Positions 16,860-30,209 of a stretch of DNA of 64,000 nucleotides are shown one piece after another (position 1 is the stretch's first letter; each line of letters opens with the position of its first letter). Source of the stretch: Lentisphaera marina (GTDB lineage Bacteria > Verrucomicrobiota > Lentisphaeria > Lentisphaerales > Lentisphaeraceae); the NCBI RefSeq assembly GCF_028745505.1, contig NZ_JAQZZL010000002.1, positions 434,001 to 498,000 on the forward strand. The letters run 5' to 3'. The translations under genes and the position numbers were made by a program. The notes beneath the pieces were generated by a model, which was not told the origin of the DNA, made no database searches, and saw only the letters and a program-made list of their open reading frames with translations.

Positions 16860-18317
16860 TTAGTTGCTCTTTTTACTTAAAAGCATGCTGTCTTTACCAA
16901 TTGTGTGAAGTTTGATAAGGTTAGTGTTACTAGACTTATCGAATGGTAGGGCTGCAGCTAAAATCACTTGGTCGCCATTATCGAGGAATGGGTGGCGGTC
17001 AAGAGCTTCTTCCATTTGTGTGAGAGTGCTTTCATCATAAGTTAAGTCTTTGAGAGGCATTGGCACCACTGCTTTAGGAAGTGAAAGTTTTCTCAAAACA
17101 TTATTTTCATGAGATGCGAAAGCAAAGATCGGACATGCTGGACGGAAACGTGCAATTCTTAGCGCAGTTCTACCTGTGTTAGTGATACAGATGATCCCTT
17201 TTACGTTAAGAGTCTCGGAAAGATCGACAATCGATTTACAAAGTGCATCTACATCATTGCGACTTTCAGGTTGCTCATAACCCCACATGCCAGGTTTAGT
17301 CATGAAGTTCTTTTCTGTTTCACGGATGATTTTAGTCATCATTTGAACAGCTTCGACAGGGTAAGAACCACTTGCAGTTTCACCAGAAAGCATAACTGCA
17401 GATGCACCATCAAGTACTGCGTTCGCTACATCAGAAGCTTCGGCACGAGTTGGGCGTGGGTTGCGGATCATTGAGTCGAGCATTTGAGTCGCAACAATAC
17501 AGGGCTTGCCTTGTTCAATACATTTGCGAATCATTGTTTTTTGTGCAACGGGAACCTTTTCTGAGGGGATTTCTACACCGAGATCACCACGTGCAACCAT
17601 GAGAGCATCAGATTTTTCGATGATGGCATCTATGTCAACGAGTGCAGAAGGCTTTTCGATTTTAGAAATAACTGGCTTTCTTTTACCAATTTGATCCATA
17701 GCAGCATGGATGATGTCAAGGTCTTCGCCTTTACGTACGAAGGAAAGTGCAACAAAATCAATCTCAGGGTGTTCGATAATGAACTTAAGATCTCTTTCGT
17801 CTTTTTCAGTTAAGGCAGGGCTCTTGATATCAGTTTCAGGAAGGTTGATGCCTTTGTTAGAAGTGAGTTTGCCCGCAACGAGCATTTTACAAAAAACTTC
17901 ATTGCCTTCTACTCTTTCTACAACAGCTTCGAGTAGACCATCATCCATGAGGATGGGGTCGCCAACTTTTACTTCCTGAGGTAATGCTTGGAAAACAGTA
18001 GAAATACGACTTCCTTCACCTAGGATCTCATCAGTTGTGATGATGAGTTCTTGTCCCGCTTCAAGTTGAATGCCGCCTTCAATGATTTTACCGCAACGGA
18101 TCTTTGGTCCTTGTAAGTCGCCAAGGATACCTACTGTACGCTTAAGCTCAGTCGCAGCGCTAATAACTTCTTGGATTCTTTCTGCATGTTCTTCGTGAGA
18201 ACCGTGGGAAAAGTTAAGGCGAAAAACGTCTACACCTTCGTTGATAAGTTCTTTGAGACGGCCTTTTGTAGTTGGGCCTAAAGTTGAAACAATCTTAGTT
18301 CTACTAAGTTCTCTCAT
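16860..18317 (-). CDS. pyk: pyruvate kinase
   Basis: This glycolytic enzyme transfers phosphate from phosphoenolpyruvate to ADP. The 485-residue protein has all parts: TKIVSTLGPTTKG at the start, the substrate loop FRLNFSHGSHEEH, the B domain with VGDPILMDDGLLEAVV, ISKIEKPSALVDID with the catalytic lysine, MVARGDLGVEIP, CIVATQMLDSM and LDGASAVMLSGETA, then the C-terminal allosteric domain. A GGAG sequence sits 8 bases before ATG. A possible -10 (TATAAT on the minus strand, 18356-18361) lies upstream, without a convincing -35. Confidence 0.97.
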   Translation of the reverse strand: MRELSRTKIVSTLGPTTKGRLKELINEGVDVFRLNFSHGSHEEHAERIQEVISAATELKRTVGILGDLQGPKIRCGKIIEGGIQLEAGQELIITTDEILGEGSRISTVFQALPQEVKVGDPILMDDGLLEAVVERVEGNEVFCKMLVAGKLTSNKGINLPETDIKSPALTEKDERDLKFIIEHPEIDFVALSFVRKGEDLDIIHAAMDQIGKRKPVISKIEKPSALVDIDAIIEKSDALMVARGDLGVEIPSEKVPVAQKTMIRKCIEQGKPCIVATQMLDSMIRNPRPTRAEASDVANAVLDGASAVMLSGETASGSYPVEAVQMMTKIIRETEKNFMTKPGMWGYEQPESRNDVDALCKSIVDLSETLNVKGIICITNTGRTALRIARFRPACPIFAFASHENNVLRKLSLPKAVVPMPLKDLTYDESTLTQMEEALDRHPFLDNGDQVILAAALPFDKSSNTNLIKLHTIGKDSMLLSKKSN

Positions 18318-18579
18318 GTATTTCTCCGTATATGTTAATAATATTGAATGATCTGATTATAATTGCTCAAGATTAGAATGCGACACTGCATTAAATCAGT
18401 TTGTCTTCTTTTCGTGTCACCTCTAAGTTATATACTTTACTCGTGTAAATTATTCCTGTTACTTTTAGCTCTTTATGAGATTGAACAAGTTTATGATCAA
18501 GTACGCATGAGCATTAATGTTCTTGACAAACTTTGCATATATATAGTAGTGGCAACTGATTTTTGACAAGGTGTACAAA
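18318..18579. other. AT-rich intergenic region upstream of pyk
   Basis: I see no gene here. It holds the pyk ribosome binding site and a possible pyk -10 box, and runs into the heptanucleotide array. A TTGACA at 18563-18568 is not followed by a good -10 because the array begins 12 bases later. Confidence 0.5.
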
Positions 18580-20692
<2,113 letters not shown>

Positions 20693-21014
20693 TTAAGGAA
20701 TGAAAAAGACTAACCTCGACTCAAGATTTACTTCTTGATTAGAGTACTTTTTTACAAGACTTATTACCCCGTTACTATCGTATAATTCAAATATCAAGCG
20801 GCGAGAACGCCACTTCGATATAAGATCTTTGAAAGGAAGAAAACAATAGAATGAAAGAGTCAAAGTATAATTGAGGTCTTTTAATTATTTATAATTGAAA
20901 GAACAAACCAAAAAACAATTTATACCAAGATCGCAAACCAAAAGAATACAAGACAAAGAAAGACTTAGTAAGAATTAGGTGTGTCGCTGAAGATATTATT
21001 TTTAATATTTTTGG
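20693..21014 (+). other. 16S-23S internal transcribed spacer without tRNA
   Basis: About 320 bases. I find no tRNA-like sequence: no TTCGA/TTCAA arm with CCA-type acceptor ends. It contains the 3' arm of the 16S processing stem (20768-20797) and AGATCTTTGAAAG at 20823, which resembles a boxA antitermination element as seen before large-subunit rRNA. Confidence 0.75.
20768..20797 (+). other. 16S precursor processing stem, 3' arm
   Basis: Pairs with the leader arm at 19052-19081 (28 of 30 positions), closing a loop around the entire 16S sequence. Confidence 0.85.
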
Positions 21015-23932
<2,918 letters not shown>

Positions 23933-24059
23933 CTCTTTTTTAGTTGTCATCAGCTCGATGCCACCTAAAAAAGATAATAAGCACACAAGTAACTAACTCT
24001 ACTAAGTTAGGTCTTGCGATCTTATCTTTCACAACTAAGTTTTCTTCCCAACATTTTCC

Positions 24060-24175
24060 GGCTGGTAACCACAGCGGAGGAGCCACACCCGATCCCATCC
24101 CGAACTCGGTAGTTAAGACCTCCAGCGCCGATGGTACTGCAGTTAAGACTGTGGGAGAGCAGGTCGTTGCCAGCC
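24060..24175 (+). rRNA. rrf: 5S ribosomal RNA
   Basis: GGCTGG (24060) and CCAGCC (24170-24175) form the end helix; CCACACCCGATCCCATCCCG and GAACTCGG in the middle are the conserved loop regions. It is about 116 bases and lies about 130 bases after 23S. Confidence 0.95.
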
Positions 24176-24185
24176 TTTTTTTTCG

Positions 24186-24221
24186 AAGCACTGAATAATT
24201 TATTATTCAGTGCTTTTTTTT
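24186..24221 (+). terminator. rRNA operon terminator
   Basis: AAGCACTGAATAA (24186-24198) and TTATTCAGTGCTT (24203-24215) form a perfect 13-bp stem with a 4-base loop, followed by a run of T to 24221. It lies 11 bases after 5S. Confidence 0.95.
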
Positions 24222-24282
24222 GTGCTGCCGCACGGGCGGATGAGGCTGTTAAATAGAAATCATTTACTTACCTTGTATAATT

Positions 24283-24411
24283 ATGCCAGAAGCTGACCGT
24301 AAAGCTTTCCATAAAATTTTAAGCAAATATATTCCTTACGATAAAGGTAAACAAAAGCAGTTACGTAATTTTTTGGATACCACCTATTATACCCAAGAAA
24401 AAAAGAATTAG
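24283..24411 (+). CDS. 42-residue ORF, possible gene remnant
   Basis: The ORF starts MPEADRKAFHKILSKY and ends with a basic YTQEKKN tail. There is no Shine-Dalgarno sequence. The frame is open for another 10 codons upstream of the ATG, back to a stop at 24250. It reads like coding sequence (lysine-rich, amphipathic helices) and could be the end of a lost larger protein. I do not recognise it. It ends 3 bases before the next small ORF. Confidence 0.35.
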   Translation: MPEADRKAFHKILSKYIPYDKGKQKQLRNFLDTTYYTQEKKN

Positions 24412-24414
24412 TAC

Positions 24415-24570
24415 ATGGTTATAGCGATGAAAAGATCTTATAGAGAGTTTGCAGAAACGGATAATTCATTAGAGCATTATATTACATTCATGGATCAAAT
24501 TGAGGAGAAATTACGGACTAAAACCAATATACCTGACACACTTGGTGATATTACATTGGAGATTTACTAA
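24415..24570 (+). CDS. 51-residue ORF translationally coupled to next gene
   Basis: It begins MVIAMKRSYREFAETDN (an internal ATG lies at 24427) and ends GDITLEIY. Its stop TAA shares its last base with the ATG of the next gene (TAATG), a classic coupling arrangement. The sequence is acidic and helical. No family is recognised. Coupling to the 290-residue gene is the main reason to believe it is translated. Confidence 0.45.
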   Translation: MVIAMKRSYREFAETDNSLEHYITFMDQIEEKLRTKTNIPDTLGDITLEIY

Positions 24571-25442
24571 TGAGGTTGAAGTATTGTATTGATGCAAATT
24601 TCAATGTAAAATTTAAAACTCAAATTAATGAGCTAGTTCAGGATATTAATAAATCCTTTAAAGTTATGGATTTGCCCAACGATGGGGTGTTTTTTAAAAC
24701 AATTTATGATCTAACAGATTTAAACAGCTTAGTTGAGGTTTTTAAAAAATTACACTTCTCTAGTGATAAACATGAAAGTGAAAATTATTTTTATGTATCA
24801 TCGCAATTAGATTTTGACGAACTCGATAAATATTCAGCTGCTTATATTAGTCTATATGGCGCTACGGAGTATGATTCAAATGAAAACCATGTTGAAATCA
24901 TAAATAATGATTTAATAATGGAGAAGAAAATGCTTGGAAACTTCAAAAATTGGCAAGTTAATGTTTTAGCAGGTGATAACTCGAATTTTGGTCAATATTA
25001 CCTTTTAGTAAAAAAGAAATTCATCCATTTCGTTGAAGAGCACGAATTAACAGGTGTAAGTTTTAAACCGGTTCAGGTGAAAAATCTGACTGGAGAAATA
25101 AAGCCAAGTCGATCAGTATATTGGGCCATATTTGATCAAGAATTCTGTGAAGGCAAGAATGTTTTTAGAGAGCATCTTTGGGATAAATTTAAGCAGCCAA
25201 TTCCCAAGTCAATTAATCCAAATTTCATTCAAAAAATAGAAGGCCTGGATATTTTCTGTGATCATGATGGGGGGATTTTTATTACACAAAATATGTTTAG
25301 GCTTCTCGAAAAAAATGACTTATTACTGGATTTAGATGGGCCGTATTATTGGGATGTGGGCTATTATGGTGGTGAAGCGAGTAGCAAGTTAAAACAACAA
25401 CTCATCGAACAAGGGCGCTTTGACGAAGCCTTTGAGGAATAA
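24570..25442 (+). CDS. hypothetical protein, weakly Imm43/DUF1629-like
   Basis: The 290-residue soluble protein has no signal peptide or membrane helix. The piece LLVKKKFIHFVEEHELTGV followed by SFKPVQV (about residues 146-172) resembles the core of DUF1629/MXAN_0049-type proteins, some of which are predicted immunity proteins of contact-dependent toxins. This resemblance is from memory and weak. The start codon overlaps the stop of the 51-residue ORF. Base composition is more AT-rich than nearby housekeeping genes, which fits transferred accessory DNA. There is no toxin gene in the window. Confidence 0.5.
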   Translation: MRLKYCIDANFNVKFKTQINELVQDINKSFKVMDLPNDGVFFKTIYDLTDLNSLVEVFKKLHFSSDKHESENYFYVSSQLDFDELDKYSAAYISLYGATEYDSNENHVEIINNDLIMEKKMLGNFKNWQVNVLAGDNSNFGQYYLLVKKKFIHFVEEHELTGVSFKPVQVKNLTGEIKPSRSVYWAIFDQEFCEGKNVFREHLWDKFKQPIPKSINPNFIQKIEGLDIFCDHDGGIFITQNMFRLLEKNDLLLDLDGPYYWDVGYYGGEASSKLKQQLIEQGRFDEAFEE

Positions 25443-25447
25443 CTTAA

Positions 25448-26026
25448 ATAAAGCTTAATTACTTCCAGGCTGATTTAGATTACCTTGGCTGGAACCCTGT
25501 TCCAAATGCGGTTTGCGACCTCACGGGTGAGAAAGGCATTTGCCTACGTCCAAAACTTTCTGACTATGATGAATCTTACAAACTCGATTTAAGCTTGGAA
25601 GAGCTCAAAAACTTGGTAGAAAAAAATCATGCAAGCGACAATTTTTTCTACGTAAGCTTAAAAGCTATCGCTGATGGTAAACTAAAAGTCATTCATTACA
25701 TAGACGAAGACTTTCAGGACGGCTTAAATGATAAGATTTTGGACAAACTTAGCCGTACACCACCGTATGATGGCGAAGGCCCATGGTTTATGTCAGATGG
25801 CGATATTTTGCCCTTTATGGGCATCTGGTATTCCGACGATGTGGAAGAGTACTTCGATACAGAAGAAGAACAGCACACCTTCATTAAATCAATCAACGGG
25901 CAATATCAGGAAACCCCACTGACCCTCGATACCATGAACCTAGAGGGCCGCACCATCGTTTTCCAAAACCCCAAAGACCAATCCCTCTTCGCAGTCTACG
26001 AATACCAAGGCCCCGGCTCTTTTTAA
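25448..26026 (+). pseudogene. hypothetical gene lacking a start codon (5'-truncated?)
   Basis: The frame is open from just after a stop at 25445-25447 to 26026, but the first 49 codons hold no ATG, GTG or TTG. They look like real protein (YLGWNPVPNAVCDLTG, ICLRPKLSDYDESYKLDL). The first usable start is a TTG at 25595, giving 143 residues, without a good ribosome binding site. The protein is acidic and soluble, ending in VYEYQGPGSF. The likely reading is a gene that lost its 5' end. Its third codon positions look more GC-rich than those of the 290-residue neighbour, so the two may have different origins. Confidence 0.55.
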
Positions 26027-26103
26027 TTCAGCTATCCCTCAGTTCTCTTCTAAAAAATATATAACTTTAACGCAAACCGTAACTTGTAAATGCCTTCTCA
26101 TGG

Positions 26104-26173
26104 AAGCGTACGGCGTGAGCCACACGTACGGGGGAACAGTTTTTATCCGCCCGTATGGCAATACCTCGCGGAT
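26104..26173 (+). other. structured region resembling group II intron domains V-VI
   Basis: Two hairpins lie in tandem in the otherwise gene-less 26027-26303. The first (26106-26131) has CGTAC/GTACG arms, a GGC/GCC upper stem, a GTGA tetraloop and an unpaired bulge on the 3' side, recalling domain V with its AGC triad at 26105-26107. The second (26145-26173) has ATCCGC/GCGGAT and GTAT/ATAC stems, in the place of domain VI. No reverse transcriptase is nearby. The bulge is larger than the usual 2 bases, so this is tentative. Further hairpins lie at 26195-26212 and 26237-26252 (TGCTCC/GGAGCA). Confidence 0.3.
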
Positions 26174-26303
26174 GTGAGTCCAGCATAAAGTGTCGGACCC
26201 AAGTTTGGGCCCTAGATTAATTCGAACCCATTTTTATGCTCCTTACGGAGCAAGCTATATTCTAGCGGATTCACTCGGAGTCCTCACGCACGGATAGTTG
26301 AGA

Positions 26304-27551
26304 CTATTTGACTAATGCGAGGTCGTTCCAGGAGGTGGTGTAGCGTGGAGAGAGGCGAGTGCCGCGTGGGAATTCTCGTTTTCCTGAGCTGAGGAATCGT
26401 AGGCTTCCTTGCCCAAATTTTTGATTGATAGCATCGAACTCTTGCATGAGAGTGTTTTGTTTATGATGATCGCGAGGCTTAGAAAAGAATTCTTGTTGCC
26501 AAGCCTCTTTAGAAGAGAAACGATGTAATGTGACACCTGCTTTTCGTATTTCCTGACGAGAAAAAAGCCGTCGTCCAGCCTCTTCTGTGGCAGCAAGAAA
26601 ATCGGGCGTATAATCCGATGGTTCATCGAGGTAGCAACGCAGTGAGGAATGTTTTCTTGTTGGGTAGGGACCCTCAATGAAAACATCGATATAGAGTGCC
26701 TTCTCTTGTTCTTGACGGAGTTTTTGGCAGGCTCGTTCAGCAAAAAAACTTAATTCTTGTAAGAGTGCCGAAAGCGTGGTCACAATTTTTGGGAAAGTCC
26801 GCGATACACGAATACTTTGCTTGGGGTTTTGTTGGCTCTCTAGAACTAAGCTAGGAATTCCTCGTAATTCATGGCACGTACGCAGTACGCAAACGCCAAA
26901 ACGTTTGAGAAGCCATTGATCATCACAAGAATATAAATCCCAGGCATAATGAATGCCGTAGCCCATTAAGCGCTTTGTTAGACGACGTCCAATGCCCCAA
27001 ACATCCTGGATAGGCTGATGGCGTAAGACTTGCTCTTGATTAGAAGTTTCAAGCAAAAAGGCACCTGAGGATTTTTTAGCTTGGGCAGCAGCGACTTTGG
27101 CTAAGGTTTTGGTCTTGGCTAAACCAATAGAAATAGGGACGCCGGTACATTGCCTGACTTGTTTGCGGATAGCATGACAATAAGTGAGGGGAGAATCTAA
27201 GGGAGGCAAAGTGAAGAAGGCTTCATCAATTGAATAGATTTCGATTTCTTTTGCATGAGATTCTAAAAGGTGCATGACGCGAGCTGAGAGGTCGCCATAG
27301 AGGGGGAAATTAGAGGAGTAGGCAAAGACACCATATTCTTGGACGAGTTGGCGTATTTCAAAAAAAGGCACACCCATTTTGATGCCGAGTGCTTTGGCTT
27401 CTGCGGAACGAGCAATAACACAGCCATCATTATTGGATAGGATGACAATGGCTTTGCCAAGGAGGCTTGGATTGAAGCAGCGTTCACAGGAAGCATAAAA
27501 ATTGTTGCAGTCAGCTAAGGCAATTAAACTATTTGTATTTGCGGACGACAC
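26304..27551 (-). CDS. umuC: translesion DNA polymerase V catalytic subunit
   Basis: UmuC is a Y-family polymerase that copies past lesions once activated with cleaved UmuD. The 415-residue protein has ALADCNNFYASCERCFNPSL (first catalytic aspartate) at about residue 13, the YSSNFPLYGDLSARV palm segment, the second acidic motif YSIDEAFFTL near residue 105 and helix-hairpin-helix sequence VWGIGRRLTKRLMGYGI. The C-terminal little finger and UmuC-specific tail are present, so it looks intact. It overlaps umuD by 23 bases. Confidence 0.95.
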   Translation of the reverse strand: MSSANTNSLIALADCNNFYASCERCFNPSLLGKAIVILSNNDGCVIARSAEAKALGIKMGVPFFEIRQLVQEYGVFAYSSNFPLYGDLSARVMHLLESHAKEIEIYSIDEAFFTLPPLDSPLTYCHAIRKQVRQCTGVPISIGLAKTKTLAKVAAAQAKKSSGAFLLETSNQEQVLRHQPIQDVWGIGRRLTKRLMGYGIHYAWDLYSCDDQWLLKRFGVCVLRTCHELRGIPSLVLESQQNPKQSIRVSRTFPKIVTTLSALLQELSFFAERACQKLRQEQEKALYIDVFIEGPYPTRKHSSLRCYLDEPSDYTPDFLAATEEAGRRLFSRQEIRKAGVTLHRFSSKEAWQQEFFSKPRDHHKQNTLMQEFDAINQKFGQGSLRFLSSGKREFPRGTRLSPRYTTSWNDLALVK

Positions 27552-27912
27552 CAGTGACGACTCCCCATATTTCTAGATCTTCGCATTCTATAGTTTGGTA
27601 ATGGCGATTAGCGGGGACTAAGCGGGGTTTTTCCTTGGGGGTGAGCTGTAATTGTTTGACGGTGAATTCACCTTCGAGAAGAGCAATGACAATATCGCGA
27701 TTTTGAGCTTGGAGAGAACGGTCAACGACTAGGATATCTCCACTGAAAATCCCCGCGCCTTTCATGGAATCGCCACCAACGCGCAAGAAAAAACTCGCAC
27801 ATGGATGTGTGATGAGGTGGTCATGGATGTTGAGTTGCATCTCGATAAAATCATCTGCAGGAGAGGGGAAGCCGGCATTGACGGTATGTAATAAGAGTGG
27901 ACGAGTTTTCAT
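27529..27912 (-). CDS. umuD: UmuD-like S24 self-cleaving polymerase V subunit
   Basis: The 127-residue protein fits UmuD. Residues NAGFPSPADD near position 14 contain the Ala-Gly self-cleavage site. The nucleophilic serine is in RVGGDSMKGAGI (about residue 51) and the general-base lysine in EFTVKQL (about residue 88). RecA-stimulated cleavage would yield the active UmuD' form. A promoter and a palindrome that may be the LexA operator lie directly upstream. Confidence 0.93.
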   Translation of the reverse strand: MKTRPLLLHTVNAGFPSPADDFIEMQLNIHDHLITHPCASFFLRVGGDSMKGAGIFSGDILVVDRSLQAQNRDIVIALLEGEFTVKQLQLTPKEKPRLVPANRHYQTIECEDLEIWGVVTGVVRKYK

Positions 27913-27929
27913 GAGAAGTAGATATTCAG

Positions 27930-27944
27930 TAGTTATAATAACTA
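27930..27944. promoter_or_regulatory. candidate SOS (LexA) operator of umuDC
   Basis: TAGTTATAATAACTA is a perfect inverted repeat (6-3-6). It lies 18 bases before the umuD start codon and 3 bases downstream of the -10 box, where a repressor would block transcription. It is unlike the E. coli CTGT-type box. The link to LexA is inferred from the gene it precedes. Confidence 0.55.
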
Positions 27945-27947
27945 TTA

Positions 27948-27976
27948 AATATAAGCTTAAATAACTTCGTATTCAA
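27948..27976 (-). promoter_or_regulatory. umuDC promoter
   Basis: On the minus strand, TTGAAT (27976-27971) and TATATT (27953-27948) are separated by exactly 17 bases, a good sigma-70-type promoter. It reads toward umuD. Confidence 0.65.
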
Positions 27977-28071
27977 GACACCATCTTTTATTTTATACGA
28001 CAAATTAAGTTTGGCTTTAGTAGAGGTAGAGAGATTGATATGCTACATCTGTGATGAATGTCACGGAGGAA

Positions 28072-29799
28072 TTAATTTTTCTCTAGATCGTCACTTTGTA
28101 AGAGCTTGAGTTTATCTTTTTGACCTTCTGCATTGGGGTGCTGACTGACACGTTGAAGAAGGTCTTCACTGAGTTTTTTATGATCTTCTTCACTGTATAT
28201 AATGTAGGGTTTGATAAGAAGAAGAATTTCTTCCCTCTGCTTAACTGTTTTTTTATTGGCAAAGATATAATCGAGTACAGGGATATCCTTCAAGATGGGG
28301 ACTCCGGATTCTATCTCTACTTCAGTTTCTTTAATGATTCCGCCAACAGCTATCATTTTTCCATCGTTTGCTAGAACAGTACCTGTAAATGATCTCCTTT
28401 TTTCAGTGTCAACTGCTTGGGTTATATAAGTATCGCCATCTGCAATAAGAACATTTGCACTACTTGTATCAATTTCTGATTCAATAGATGAAATTTGTAG
28501 TTGGACCGTTCTATCAGCATTGATGGTGGGCGAGACTTTTAGGGTAGTGCCTATATCGCGGTTATCGTATTGAGGAGTTGGAACGTTTGAAACTACTGTG
28601 CCATCACCAGTTACAGTAGTTCCTGTTGCACCATCAAAATTAGTTAGTATGGGGACATCGGCATTACCATTAAAGAATTTACTGACTTCTCTATTAAGCG
28701 TTAATATAACTGGTGTTGCTAAGGTTCTGATTTTTGAATCTTCTTCAAGTAAAGTGAGTGCTGCAGTGAATTTATCATCAATATATGAGTAGGTGAAAGC
28801 ACCTGCTTGTTGAATAAGACCAGGGTCGAGTGAAATCCCAGTTGTTCCATCGTTGTAGGCAATGTCAAAAGCGGATTCAAAGTTATCATCCAGTCTGACG
28901 GCAAGCACTTTCATTTCAAGAAAAACCATAGGATTTGGGGTGTCCAATTTTGCTATGAGTTTATCTATTTTAGTCATAGCTTCTCTATCACCAGTTCTAA
29001 TAATCATTTGGTTTTTATTGATTATAGATGAGATATAGATTCTGGAATTTTTGAAAAGGTCTTGACTACTGATGATATTGCGTATTTCTTCAATGCTTGC
29101 AGCGGTATTAATTTGATGGATAGTTTCTGCAGTTAAGTCAAATTTTTCGTGATCGTCATTTTCTGGGAGTTTTATGGAGATGGGCCCGCCATTAGAAGAA
29201 TTGTCGTCACTGTCGTTTTCATTGTCATCGTTGTTTCTGCTGTTATTATTCCGAGCAGAACTTATGGCACTGGCTAAGTTACCTGTGTCGGAGGTATTTT
29301 GGCGTTCTTCAAAAATTAAGAGCTTCTCGAGTCTCGTCTCAATTTCGTCAACTTCATCGTCCAGGTCTTCACTATCCGATTCATAATAGAGTACTCGTGA
29401 GGGGAAAAGCTCAAAAATAGATTTTGAAATGGTTTTACTATTGGGGTATTTAAGATCGTAAACTTTGATTTCTTCAGAGAATTTGAGTACACTTTTTTTA
29501 TATTCATCGAGGGAGTAAATTCGGTAAATATTTTTCACAGGGTCTTTTTTGAGCCATAAATTGTGAGAGCTGCAAATTTCTTCAAGTGCGACAATGGGGT
29601 GAATATTTTTTAAGTAGGCACTGACTTTAGTATTTCTAGCTTTGATAGAGGGCACGATATTTATATCGTTATTTTCAGCAATAAGTCGGATGATTGAGGG
29701 TAGTGAGCTATCTTGGATATCTATAATTTTTATATTTTCCATTTCTTCTGCATTAAGAAAAGTAAGGAGTAAAAGAAATAAGGTAAATGTTTTTTTCAT
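28072..29799 (-). CDS. secretin (GspD/PilQ family)
   Basis: The protein (575 residues) has a signal peptide ([18 protein letters not shown]), N-domains with periodic IKIIDIQDSSLPSIIRLIAENN, a low-complexity Asn/Asp/Ser linker near residues 180-210, a further N-domain, and the C-terminal secretin beta-barrel with LATPVILTLNREVSKF, GTVLANDGKMIAVGGIIKE and the closing SGVPILKDIPVLDYIFANK and REEILLLIKPYII. It forms the outer-membrane gate for a pilus or secreted pseudopilus. It is the last gene of the cluster running from the major pilin. No lipobox is visible, so it may need a separate pilotin. Confidence 0.93.
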   Translation of the reverse strand: MKKTFTLFLLLLTFLNAEEMENIKIIDIQDSSLPSIIRLIAENNDINIVPSIKARNTKVSAYLKNIHPIVALEEICSSHNLWLKKDPVKNIYRIYSLDEYKKSVLKFSEEIKVYDLKYPNSKTISKSIFELFPSRVLYYESDSEDLDDEVDEIETRLEKLLIFEERQNTSDTGNLASAISSARNNNSRNNDDNENDSDDNSSNGGPISIKLPENDDHEKFDLTAETIHQINTAASIEEIRNIISSQDLFKNSRIYISSIINKNQMIIRTGDREAMTKIDKLIAKLDTPNPMVFLEMKVLAVRLDDNFESAFDIAYNDGTTGISLDPGLIQQAGAFTYSYIDDKFTAALTLLEEDSKIRTLATPVILTLNREVSKFFNGNADVPILTNFDGATGTTVTGDGTVVSNVPTPQYDNRDIGTTLKVSPTINADRTVQLQISSIESEIDTSSANVLIADGDTYITQAVDTEKRRSFTGTVLANDGKMIAVGGIIKETEVEIESGVPILKDIPVLDYIFANKKTVKQREEILLLIKPYIIYSEEDHKKLSEDLLQRVSQHPNAEGQKDKLKLLQSDDLEKN

Positions 29800-29800
29800 G

Positions 29801-30205
29801 TTATGGACGGTAGTTAAAGGTTAATTTTTTCTTAGAACTCAAATGGATGAATTGAGCGTGACAATCATCACAGCAATCGAGTATATATGTTTCGCCATTA
29901 ACAGTTATTTGTTTTTGAGCTTCTAGGAAGATGATTTTACCTTCAAGTTCAACCATAAGTCGATTGATTACATCATTAGAATAAAAAGCTTTGAAGTTTA
30001 ACAGTTGAAGGTTCTTATGATGTTCTGTTGGTTTCAGGTTTTCAACTTTTGACAGCTTTTGTAGGGATTTTTTTTGCTGTTCTAGCGAAGTGGCTTGCTG
30101 ATGTTGAGGTAGAATAAGGAGTTTTTTTAGTTTGCCTCGAATTACGGTGGGGTCATTAGCAAATAAGGAAGCCGTCATCAGTAAGTAAATATATATATAT
30201 TTCAT
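29801..30205 (-). CDS. small exported protein of the pilus/secretion cluster
   Basis: The 134-residue protein starts with a signal peptide (KYIYIYLLMTASLFAN). The mature part has a basic helical region and then a beta segment with the cysteine cluster CCDDCHAQF (about residues 111-119). I do not recognise the family. It lies one base upstream of the secretin gene and 4 bases after the GspF-like gene, the place where PilP or GspC is encoded in related systems. That makes a secretin-linking periplasmic role plausible, but the sequence does not show PilP motifs that I can identify. Confidence 0.65.
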   Translation of the reverse strand: MKYIYIYLLMTASLFANDPTVIRGKLKKLLILPQHQQATSLEQQKKSLQKLSKVENLKPTEHHKNLQLLNFKAFYSNDVINRLMVELEGKIIFLEAQKQITVNGETYILDCCDDCHAQFIHLSSKKKLTFNYRP

Positions 30206-30209
30206 GATT

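Noticed and set aside
18563-18568. TTGACA just before the heptamer array as an rRNA promoter -35 box
   Set aside because: The -10 position would fall in the repeat, which has no TATAAT-like sequence.
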